From Gemmatimonadota bacterium (GTDB taxonomy: Bacteria > Gemmatimonadota > Gemmatimonadetes > Gemmatimonadales > Gemmatimonadaceae), in assembly GCA_026387915.1 (NCBI GenBank), contig JAPLKS010000006.1, positions 1-49,825 on the forward strand: a stretch of 49,825 nt of DNA. The letters are read 5' to 3'. This document shows, piece by piece, positions 17,683 to 25,376 of this stretch. Made by a program: the position numbers and the translations under genes. The notes below the pieces were generated by a model. The model was not told the origin of the DNA. It saw nothing but the letters and a program-made list of their open reading frames with translations, and did no database searches. Position 1 is the first letter of the stretch. Every line of letters starts with the position of its first letter.

Positions 17683-19203
17683 ATGTCCGTCCGTTCATCT
17701 AACGGTTCGCTGTGCGGTCGCCGCACCATGTGCTCCGCCATCGTCTCGGTGCTCTTGGTCACCGCAGCGGCCAACCGAAGCCTGTACGCGCAGGGCACTC
17801 CAGTCGTCGCGGCGCCCGTGCACGCCCCAGTCGTTACGCATCGGGAGGGCGTGTTCAACGGAAAGAAGGTGGCGTACACTGCGACAGTGCAGGAGACGGT
17901 CGTTCCCAACGCCGCTGGCGCTCCAGGCGCGCGCATCGTGAGCACCGCCTACACGGCAGACGGCAGCAGCGCGCCCGCGCGCCCGGTGCTCTTTGTGTGC
18001 AACGGCGGTCCGATTGGTCCGTCGAATCCATTGCATATGCTCGCGATGGGGCCACGCCGACTTGCGATCCCATCTGATCTGACGGCAGCTGCGGCGTCAT
18101 TTACGCTGGTCGATAACGGATATGCGGTGCTCGATGTCGCCGATATTGTGTTCTTCGATCCGGCCAGCACAGGGTGGAGCCGCGTGATGGACGGCGTGAA
18201 GCCAGAGTCGTACTACACAACGGATGACGACGCCCAGCAGTTTGCGGCGTTCATCGATCGTTGGCTCCGCGAACATCACCGCATGGCGTCGCCGAAGTAT
18301 GTCCTCGGCGAGAGCTACGCTACCATTCGCGTTCCGGAAACGGCGCGGCAGTTGCTGCACCTTCCAGCGCCGATCATCCTCGACGGCGTGTTTCTCATGG
18401 GACAAGCCGCGAATCAGCTCGAGATCAACACGCGTCCCTACAACATCCTCGCCCCAGTTGTCGGCCTGCCCTCCGTGGCTGCCACCGCGTGGTACCACAA
18501 TAAAGTGGATCGCAAAGGGCGCACGGTGTATCAGGTGATGGCCGAGGCCGCGCAGTTTGCGAACGGCGAGTATCTGACCGCGCTCTTTAAGGGCAATGCG
18601 GCCCTATCCGAGCGGGAGCGGTCGCGGATCGCGGAACGGCTCGAATCATTCACCGCGATTCCTGCCTCGTACTTCCTGGCGAACAATCTGCGCATCACGC
18701 GGCCAACGTTTCAAAATGAGTTGCTCAAGCAACAAGGGCTCAAACTCGGCTCCGATGACGCGCGATACGTGGGACCGGTGAAGGGGCCGGAGCCGGATGC
18801 GGTGCTCGCATCGGCAGCCTACGCAGCAATGTTGCGCTATTTTCGGGACGAGCTGAAAGTTGACCGCCCCGATGAGTATCGGCGTCGTCAGTTTCCGGCC
18901 GAAGTGTCCGATCGCAATGGGTGGGCGTATGCACCCGCGGGATCGCCCTTCTCGGATTTTCCGTACACCGCCTCGATTACCGAAGTCATGAACGCGAATC
19001 CAAACTTCCGCGTGGTGGTGGGTTCCGGGATCTACGATATGAAGACGACCACCGGCGCCGCCGAATACCTGATCGCGCAATCCGGGTGGCCCGCGACTCG
19101 CGTTCGCATCTCGTACTATGAGGGCGGTCATATGGCCTACACCAACGAAAGCGCCCTCAAAGTTTTCGCGGCCGACGTGCGAGCATTGGTGACGGGAAAA
19201 TAA
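17683..19203 (+). CDS. S10-like serine carboxypeptidase with altered oxyanion loop
   Basis: A 506-residue exported alpha/beta hydrolase. Triad: Ser211 in LGESYAT, Asp452 in SGIYDMKT, His483 in YEGGHMAY, all in the order and spacing of serine carboxypeptidase family S10. The loop that normally reads NGGPGSSS is NGGPIGPS here (residues 107-114), so the oxyanion hole is changed relative to the second S10-like enzyme at 20411 (NGGPGSNA). A signal peptide ends near residue 37 (SLYAQG). S10 enzymes remove C-terminal residues from peptides. The ATG at 17683 is preferred to a TTG at 17638. The gene follows the propeller by 47 bp. Confidence 0.88.
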   Translation: MSVRSSNGSLCGRRTMCSAIVSVLLVTAAANRSLYAQGTPVVAAPVHAPVVTHREGVFNGKKVAYTATVQETVVPNAAGAPGARIVSTAYTADGSSAPARPVLFVCNGGPIGPSNPLHMLAMGPRRLAIPSDLTAAAASFTLVDNGYAVLDVADIVFFDPASTGWSRVMDGVKPESYYTTDDDAQQFAAFIDRWLREHHRMASPKYVLGESYATIRVPETARQLLHLPAPIILDGVFLMGQAANQLEINTRPYNILAPVVGLPSVAATAWYHNKVDRKGRTVYQVMAEAAQFANGEYLTALFKGNAALSERERSRIAERLESFTAIPASYFLANNLRITRPTFQNELLKQQGLKLGSDDARYVGPVKGPEPDAVLASAAYAAMLRYFRDELKVDRPDEYRRRQFPAEVSDRNGWAYAPAGSPFSDFPYTASITEVMNANPNFRVVVGSGIYDMKTTTGAAEYLIAQSGWPATRVRISYYEGGHMAYTNESALKVFAADVRALVTGK

Positions 19204-19260
19204 GGTGCCAGCGAGAATCTCCACGGCGTTGGCGTACACACTCGCGCGGAAAGCGCTCTC

Positions 19261-20367
19261 ATGACACCACCCGAAACATCCGTTCTGTCCGACGAGGCCC
19301 GTCGTTTGCGCCGCGACTTTCCGTACGTCGACGAATGCGTCTATCTCAACACGGCGTCCGCGGGGCTCTCGTGGCAGGGGCAAGGAACCGCCGCCGCGGC
19401 GTTTTATGATATGGCGAAGTCACGCGGCATGAACGGCATGCCCGTCTGGCAGACCTCCGCAGCGGCCGTGCGCGAGCGTCTCGCTCGGCATCTTTCGGTG
19501 CAACCCGATGAGATCCGTTTTGCCGGCAGCACCACTGAGGCGCTGAATCTGGTTGTCGGTGCGGTGCGCTGGCTGCCGGGCGACGAAGTGGTCTGGACGG
19601 CGGATGAATTTCCTTCCGTGGCGCTCGCATGCGAAAGCGCAGGCCGCGCGGGCGCGACGCTCTGTCCCGTTGTCGTCCACTCCGAGGAAGAACGCCTAGC
19701 GGCCATCTTGGATGCGCTCACGCCAGCGACGCGTGTCGTCGCGGTATCGCACGTGCATTGGGTGACAGGCACGCGCCTCGATCTCGTGCGTCTTTCAGCG
19801 GCGTGCCATGCCGTAGGCGCCATGCTGGTGGTGGACGGCATTCAGGCGCTTGGGGCTGTTCCCGTCGATCTTGGCGAAACGGACGTGTACTGCGCGTCGG
19901 TATTTAAATGGCTGCTGTCAGGTTTCGGTCTCGCCGTGCTCGTCGTGCGCGATCGCGTGCGCGCGGAGCTGACGCCCGGTATTCGCGGGTACAATAACGA
20001 ATCACCGTCGAGCGATCTCCACTACAGTCACGTGAACTATCCGGGTCTCTACGCGCTCGCTGCGTGTTTGTCGTATCTCGAAACCGTCGTCGGCTGGGAA
20101 ACCGTGCATCGGCGCGTACGGACATTGACTGGGGAACTTGCCGTCGATTTATCGAATCGCGGATTTCGCGTGATCACACCGCTGGACGCACGGGCCGGCA
20201 TCGTCAGCTTCGCGCTCCCAGGGGCGGATCCAGTTGTAGGGCGCGACCGCCTTGCCAAAGAAGGCATCTATGTAGAGGCGCGCGGTGGACTGATGCGTGT
20301 GTCGCCTCACTTCTACAACACGAGTAACGAACTCACCCGGTTCATCGACGCCGTCACGCGGCTCTGA
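19261..20367 (+). CDS. Class V aminotransferase-fold PLP enzyme
   Basis: A 368-residue cytoplasmic enzyme of the aminotransferase class V / cysteine desulfurase fold. Asp192 (VVDGIQALG) should pair with the pyridine nitrogen and Lys216 (ASVFKWLLSG) should form the Schiff base with PLP; TTEALNLV near residue 91 binds the phosphate. It has no conserved desulfurase cysteine loop that I can see, and resembles the isopenicillin N epimerase-like subgroup, which acts on amino acids or peptides. Position between two exported peptidases with RidA in the same arm suggests degradation or racemisation of an imported amino acid. The start ATG at 19261 lies 57 bp after the previous stop. Confidence 0.87.
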   Translation: MTPPETSVLSDEARRLRRDFPYVDECVYLNTASAGLSWQGQGTAAAAFYDMAKSRGMNGMPVWQTSAAAVRERLARHLSVQPDEIRFAGSTTEALNLVVGAVRWLPGDEVVWTADEFPSVALACESAGRAGATLCPVVVHSEEERLAAILDALTPATRVVAVSHVHWVTGTRLDLVRLSAACHAVGAMLVVDGIQALGAVPVDLGETDVYCASVFKWLLSGFGLAVLVVRDRVRAELTPGIRGYNNESPSSDLHYSHVNYPGLYALAACLSYLETVVGWETVHRRVRTLTGELAVDLSNRGFRVITPLDARAGIVSFALPGADPVVGRDRLAKEGIYVEARGGLMRVSPHFYNTSNELTRFIDAVTRL

Positions 20368-20410
20368 CCGCGCTCGTCGTGTTGAACGTGATCAAAAGGA
20401 GCATCGTCGC

Positions 20411-22000
20411 ATGATTCAGACGTTCCAGAGACTCGCGCGTCGCTCGGTACGCGTAGGGCTTGCGGCTCTTGCCGCGACATCAGTGAGCGGTGCGCAGGAC
20501 AACGCCGTTGTGACAACGCATCATCAGGTGAAAGTGGGAGGGCGCACCATCGCCTATACCACGCGCGCGGGGCGGCTCCCGATTATCGACAACGACGCGG
20601 GCGATGTGCACGCCAACATCTTCTTTGTCGCGTACACGGTTGATCGTGTCGCTGGGCAGCCCGCGAGGCCGCTCACCTTTGCGTGGAACGGCGGCCCTGG
20701 TTCAAATGCCGGGCTCGTCCACTTGCTCGGCTTCGGGCCGCGTCGCATTCGCCGAGTGGGCGATGCGTCTCGCCCTGAGCAGCAAACGTCGGTCGTCGAG
20801 GATAATCCGGGCACCTGGATCGATCAAACTGACCTCGTGTTTGTGGATCCCGTTGGCACGGGGTATAGCCGTCCAACCAAGCCAGAGTACGCTGCCGAGT
20901 TTTATCAAACACGCGGCGACAATGAGTCGATCGCCGAGTTCATTCGCACGTATCGCAATCGCTTCGATGCGTGGGATTCGCCGCTCTTCCTCGCCGGAGA
21001 ATCCTACGGGGTGACGCGCGCGGCGGGCGTGTCGGAAGCACTCACGCGGCGTGGCGTCAAGCTGAAGGGCATTACCCTGATCTCGCTCGCGCTGCCGCTC
21101 GGACCGCTGCCTGCGACGATGGCGACCGCGCTCTCTCTGCCGACGCTGACAGCGGCAGCGTTTTATCACAAGAAGCTCGCGCCGGATTTGATGGGCAATC
21201 TCGAAAATACGCTGCGGCTGGCAGGCACCTTCGCCGAGCAGGAGTACGCGCCAGCGCTCGCGCGTCGCGACAGCCTGACCGCATCGCAGCGCTCCGCACT
21301 CCTCGCGCAGCTGTCGCGCTTTACCGGTCTTGACGCCCGAACGTTTGACGTGCCAGCGCTCGGCATTGGTATGTCGCAGATCGACGACCAACTGTTGCGG
21401 CGAGAAGGCCGCTACGTAGGACGATACGACACGCGACTGACCTCCGTGCTCGATACCACACCTCGACCGTACGATCCCAAAGAGGATCCGAGTCTCAGTA
21501 ACTTGCTGAGCGACGTGGCAGTCATTCGGTACCTGCGGAACGAGCTGGGATATAAGAGCGATTTGTTGTATCAGGGGCCGTGGGGCGGGGGATACCCTGC
21601 GCCGACCACGTTTCGTGGTGACTGGATGTCGATGCGATGGGGCGCCCGTCGAGAGTCCGCAGCCGGAGGGCGAGGGGGCGCCGATTCAACCGCCAGCCGC
21701 CCAGGCTCCGGCAGAGGCGCCACGCCGTCCACCACAACGGTTGAGCCACTGCGAGCCGCGCTCCTCGCCGATCATGATCTCCGCGTGCTCTCCGTATGCG
21801 GCTACTACGACTTGATGTGCGCCTACGCAGCCAATGATTGGGTGGTGAACCACCTGGATGCATCGATTCGTGATCGTGTGGTGACCCGCGTGTATGCGGG
21901 TGGACATGCTATCTATACAGACCCCGCAGCACAGGCCGCACTCAAGCGCGATGTCGGGAAGTTGCTGCAGGGGACGTTGTCGCGCGGAGTGCAGCCGTAG
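20411..22000 (+). CDS. S10-like serine carboxypeptidase
   Basis: A 529-residue exported peptidase with signal peptide (cleavage near SVSGAQ, residue 28). Oxyanion loop WNGGPGSNA (92-100), nucleophile Ser198 in LAGESYG, Asp467 in GYYDLM, His499 in AGGHAIY, all as expected for family S10. A low-complexity Gly/Ser/Thr/Arg segment near residues 412-440 is probably a surface loop. The ribosome site AAGGAG at 20396-20401 sets the ATG at 20411. It is a distant paralogue of the enzyme at 17683; the two flank the PLP enzyme gene. It probably releases C-terminal amino acids from imported or periplasmic peptides. Confidence 0.9.
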   Translation: MIQTFQRLARRSVRVGLAALAATSVSGAQDNAVVTTHHQVKVGGRTIAYTTRAGRLPIIDNDAGDVHANIFFVAYTVDRVAGQPARPLTFAWNGGPGSNAGLVHLLGFGPRRIRRVGDASRPEQQTSVVEDNPGTWIDQTDLVFVDPVGTGYSRPTKPEYAAEFYQTRGDNESIAEFIRTYRNRFDAWDSPLFLAGESYGVTRAAGVSEALTRRGVKLKGITLISLALPLGPLPATMATALSLPTLTAAAFYHKKLAPDLMGNLENTLRLAGTFAEQEYAPALARRDSLTASQRSALLAQLSRFTGLDARTFDVPALGIGMSQIDDQLLRREGRYVGRYDTRLTSVLDTTPRPYDPKEDPSLSNLLSDVAVIRYLRNELGYKSDLLYQGPWGGGYPAPTTFRGDWMSMRWGARRESAAGGRGGADSTASRPGSGRGATPSTTTVEPLRAALLADHDLRVLSVCGYYDLMCAYAANDWVVNHLDASIRDRVVTRVYAGGHAIYTDPAAQAALKRDVGKLLQGTLSRGVQP

Positions 22001-22088
22001 GCAGCCTCCGACGGCGCGGGCGCCGAGCCCGTGCGGTGGACAACAGAACGCACCGAGTCTCCGTTTCTCGTTGAGGAGTATCGCTCGC

Positions 22089-23657
22089 ATGAGCCAGCAC
22101 CCGCAGTACCGCCGCATCGCCCCGTTGGCGCTCCTCGCGCTACTCGCGCTACTCTCCGCCTCCGCGCCAGCCCAGCGGCGCCCGCGCACGACCGGCGCCG
22201 TCGTCGGTACCGTGGAGCACGTCTGGAAACCGGTGCGCGACGGTGGCGCCGAGGTCACGGCCATCGAAGTGCGTACCGTTGTGCAGATACAATCGGACTC
22301 CGTCGCTCAGGCGTTCAGCTTAAACGCGCCTATCACGTATGCCGGCGTTGCGGGCATTGCTGAGCGCGTGCGAAACTTCGAGGTCAAAGACGCCCTTGGC
22401 ACCGTGCCCTTTCGCATTGAGAACGACGCGCCGAATGCCGGAGGCTTTCCGTTCTATCGTCACTGGCGTGCGGAACGAGCGGTGCGTTTCCCTCTCACGA
22501 TGACGTACCGGTCGCTCGCGCCCGACAAAGCGCTCCGCGAACCGCCCTTTGGTTTGTTTGCCACCGCCGGCGGCGTGAGTGGTGCCGGCTCCGGCTTCTT
22601 AGTGCTTCCCGAAACACCGGCGCGCGTCACCACGCGCGTGCATTGGGATCTCAGTGACCTCGCGGCGGGCTCCAGCGGCGTCACCTCTTTCGGTGACGGC
22701 GACGTGCAACTCGATGGCCCCGCCGACGGCGTACGGCAGGGATGGATCATGGCGGGCCCCTTGGGCAAATACCCAGCAAAGAGCGGCGCCGAGGGCTTTA
22801 GTGCGGTATGGCTCGGCACACCGGCGTGGGACCCGGAACCGGAAATGCGTTGGACGGCTACCATGTACGAATACCTCGGCAAGAGCTACCACTATTTGAA
22901 TCCGCTGCCGAGTTACCGCGTCTTCGTGCGCGTCGGCGCACAGGGCGGTACGGCACTCGGCGCATCCTTTATGGGTGGCGCGGCAGCGCGGCAGCCGGGT
23001 GCGGCGCCGCAGGGGCTGTCACCCCGTGAGACCTTTACTCACGAGATGGGCCATCTCTTTGTGGGCGCGGTCAGAGCACCGGACGGCATTTCCAGCTGGT
23101 TCAGCGAGGGTTTGAACACGTACTACACGAGACTATTGCCGATGCGCGGCGGCTTCACCTCGGTGGACGATTACGGCAAGGACATCAATCGCGCCTTCCG
23201 CGAGTACTACGACGGCTCCGCTCGTAACTTCTCGGCGGATTCCATCACGCGCGTCGGTTTTACCGACAACACTGTCCGGCACATGCCGTATGTGCGCAGC
23301 AGCCTCTATTTCGCCGACCTCGACTCACGGATCCGAGCACATTCCCGCGGCGTGCGCAACCTCGACGCGGTGATGCAGGAGCTGTTCGTGCGTCGAGCGA
23401 GTGGCACCGCGTTTGATCATGCGGCGTGGATCGAGATCGTCGTGCGCGAAGCCGGCGCAGAGGCGGCGGCCATGTTTCAAAACATTATCATCGCCGGCAC
23501 ACAAACACTGGTGCCCGCCTCCGATGCATTCGGGCCATGCTTTGAGCGCCGCGATGTGTCGGCGCAAGTCGCGGACGGTAAAGAAACCCGACGCGCCGGA
23601 TACGAGTGGGTGCGCGTGCCGGGGCGCTCGGACGAGCAGTGTCGCGCGCCATGGTGA
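22089..23657 (+). CDS. M61-type metallopeptidase without PDZ domain
   Basis: A 522-residue exported protein with a strongly hydrophobic signal peptide (LALLALLALLSASAPAQ). Zinc site H318-E-M-G-H322 and probably E340 in WFSEGLNTYY, a 17-residue gap typical of gluzincins. N-terminal beta domain (about 30-250) matches that of the paralogue at 2899, including FYRHWRAERA and GGVSGAGSGFL. The C-terminus ends shortly after DAFGPCFERR and lacks the PDZ domain. The ribosome site GAGGAG (22073-22078) precedes the ATG at 22089. The stop overlaps the next gene by 7 bp. Confidence 0.87.
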   Translation: MSQHPQYRRIAPLALLALLALLSASAPAQRRPRTTGAVVGTVEHVWKPVRDGGAEVTAIEVRTVVQIQSDSVAQAFSLNAPITYAGVAGIAERVRNFEVKDALGTVPFRIENDAPNAGGFPFYRHWRAERAVRFPLTMTYRSLAPDKALREPPFGLFATAGGVSGAGSGFLVLPETPARVTTRVHWDLSDLAAGSSGVTSFGDGDVQLDGPADGVRQGWIMAGPLGKYPAKSGAEGFSAVWLGTPAWDPEPEMRWTATMYEYLGKSYHYLNPLPSYRVFVRVGAQGGTALGASFMGGAAARQPGAAPQGLSPRETFTHEMGHLFVGAVRAPDGISSWFSEGLNTYYTRLLPMRGGFTSVDDYGKDINRAFREYYDGSARNFSADSITRVGFTDNTVRHMPYVRSSLYFADLDSRIRAHSRGVRNLDAVMQELFVRRASGTAFDHAAWIEIVVREAGAEAAAMFQNIIIAGTQTLVPASDAFGPCFERRDVSAQVADGKETRRAGYEWVRVPGRSDEQCRAPW

Positions 23658-24136
23658 CAGCGCTCACCATCACCCCCGTCGCTCCGCACGAGTGTGACGC
23701 CCTCGCGTCCCTCATGCGCCGCACTATCGAGCCGCTCTCGTACTACAACGCGCGCGCCATCCGCGCCGAGCTCATCAAATACACCGCCGACACATTGCGC
23801 ACACTCGCGGCCGCCGAGCCACAGGCCGTGCTCGTGGCCCGGCGCGGCGCCGAGATCATCGGGTTCTGCGTGAGCCGCTTTGACGACGGCACCATTTGGC
23901 TCTCCTGGTTTGGCACCGACGCCAGTGCGCGCGGCCAAGGCGTGGGCGCAGCACTCCTCGCCGCGCTGGCGAGCACACTCCCGGCTCGACACGCGCACAA
24001 AATCTGGTGCGACTCGCGGGTGGAGAACGTGGAATCGAAGTCCGTCCTCGAACGTGCTGGTTTTAAGCGCATTGCCACGCTCGCCAATCACTGGTACGAG
24101 CAGGACTACTTCCTGTGGGAGTGGTACCCGTCGTAA
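23651..24136 (+). CDS. GNAT family N-acetyltransferase
   Basis: A 161-residue cytoplasmic enzyme with the acetyl-CoA-binding motif A (ARGQGVGAALL, near residues 95-105) preceded by the strand IWLSWFGTD, and a C-terminal FKRIATLANHWYEQDYFLWEW. GNAT enzymes transfer acetyl groups to amines. It starts inside the last codons of the M61-type gene (7-bp overlap) and is the last gene of the right arm before a bidirectional terminator. The substrate is unknown; acetylation of an amino acid or peptide product would fit the locus. Confidence 0.85.
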   Translation: MVTALTITPVAPHECDALASLMRRTIEPLSYYNARAIRAELIKYTADTLRTLAAAEPQAVLVARRGAEIIGFCVSRFDDGTIWLSWFGTDASARGQGVGAALLAALASTLPARHAHKIWCDSRVENVESKSVLERAGFKRIATLANHWYEQDYFLWEWYPS

Positions 24137-24164
24137 GTCGAGAGCGGTGTGCCCGCGCGCGCAA

Positions 24165-24208
24165 AAAGAGAACGGTCCCCGAGCGATTGCTCAGGGACCG
24201 TTCTCTTT
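24165..24208. terminator. Bidirectional rho-independent terminator
   Basis: A 15-bp perfect stem (24165-24179 with 24194-24208) is extended by an inner 4-bp stem (GAGC/GCTC) beyond one C/A mismatch, with loop GATT. T-runs flank both sides (CTCTTTGCC on plus, AAAAAGAG giving TTTTT on minus), so it can stop the GNAT transcript and the convergent polyamine transcript. Confidence 0.92.
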
Positions 24209-24236
24209 GCCATGCAGTCGTCGCCACCCAACAAGG

Positions 24237-25376
24237 CTACTCGTTTACGTGCACCACCTTTGCCGGCGAAAATCCGTTGAATGTCGTCGCCGATGCGTAG
24301 GTGTACGCGCCAATCTTTTCGCTATACACCAAGTCATCTCGATTGAGCGCCGGCAAATACTCTGCCTGAGAAATCACGTCAAAGGCGTCGCACGTGGGCC
24401 CAAAGACCGCCGACAGTTGCGCCTTGCCGCGTTTGAACGCTTTCACGGGATACATGCAGTGGTCAAAGACCTGACCGGAATACGTGTGATACACGCCGTC
24501 ATCCAAATAGTAGGACGGCTTGCCGTCGCGAATGGCGCGGCCAATAATCTTCGACACCGAGTAGCCCGCTGTCGCCACAAAAAAACGACCTGGCTCAGCG
24601 AGAATCTCAATGTTCTTTGGGAACAGGCGCTTGATCTCGGAGTTGATGAGTCGCGCAAGTTCGCGGAAGGGACGCACCGTCTTGTCGTACGGAGCGGGGA
24701 AGCCGCCGCCAATGTCCACCAGGTTCATCTTGGTGTAGCCGCGAGCCTTGGCTTCCGCGTAAATGTCCGCGGTGAGGTTCAGCGCCTCGACGTAGTTCTG
24801 GAAGTTCGTCGTCTGGCTGCCCACGTGAAAGCTGATCCCCTCCACCACGAGCCCGCGTCGGTCGGCTTCGAGAATCAAATCCACCGCCTCGCCGGGCGAC
24901 GCGCCGAACTTTGACGACAGCTCAACCATCGCGCCCGTGTTCGACACCTTGAGCCGCAACACGAGCCCAGCCTTGGGCGCGTGCTCCTTGATCTTCTCGA
25001 TTTCGTCAAGGTTGTCGAACGTCACGAGCGGCTTGTACTTGTTGAGCTCCCGCAGCGTCTCAACCGGCTTGATCGGGTTGGCGTAGATGATCTTGTCCCA
25101 GATCCACTGCTGACGCTCGCGCGCCGGCAAATGTTTGATCTTCTCGTACACAACTTTGAACTCGGGCATCGACGCCACGTCAAAGCTCGCCCCTTCTTCA
25201 AAGAGCGTGCGCACGATCGCCGGATCCGCCCCTGCCTTGACGGCAAAATACGGTTGCACGCGCGGCAGGTACTTCCGAAACATCTGGAAGTTTTTCCGCA
25301 GCTCGTCGTGGTCAATCACGAGCAGCGGCGTGCCGTGCTCCTCAGCCAGTTTCTGCAGCCGAGCCTTCGAAATCAT
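24237..25376 (-). CDS. Ornithine-type PLP decarboxylase (alanine-racemase fold)
   Basis: A 379-residue cytoplasmic enzyme of the fold III PLP decarboxylases. PLP lysine is Lys47 (YFAVKAGAD); the glycine loop is DIGGGFP; EPGRFFVA binds phosphate; Cys329 in FGPTCDAFD is the catalytic cysteine with the Asp-containing signature typical of ornithine decarboxylases rather than diaminopimelate enzymes (GPxCES). It makes putrescine from ornithine, the substrate of the homospermidine synthase encoded just upstream. Start ATG at 25376 overlaps the hss stop (ATGA). Acceptance of lysine as well cannot be excluded. Confidence 0.88.
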   Translation of the reverse strand: MISKARLQKLAEEHGTPLLVIDHDELRKNFQMFRKYLPRVQPYFAVKAGADPAIVRTLFEEGASFDVASMPEFKVVYEKIKHLPARERQQWIWDKIIYANPIKPVETLRELNKYKPLVTFDNLDEIEKIKEHAPKAGLVLRLKVSNTGAMVELSSKFGASPGEAVDLILEADRRGLVVEGISFHVGSQTTNFQNYVEALNLTADIYAEAKARGYTKMNLVDIGGGFPAPYDKTVRPFRELARLINSEIKRLFPKNIEILAEPGRFFVATAGYSVSKIIGRAIRDGKPSYYLDDGVYHTYSGQVFDHCMYPVKAFKRGKAQLSAVFGPTCDAFDVISQAEYLPALNRDDLVYSEKIGAYTYASATTFNGFSPAKVVHVNE

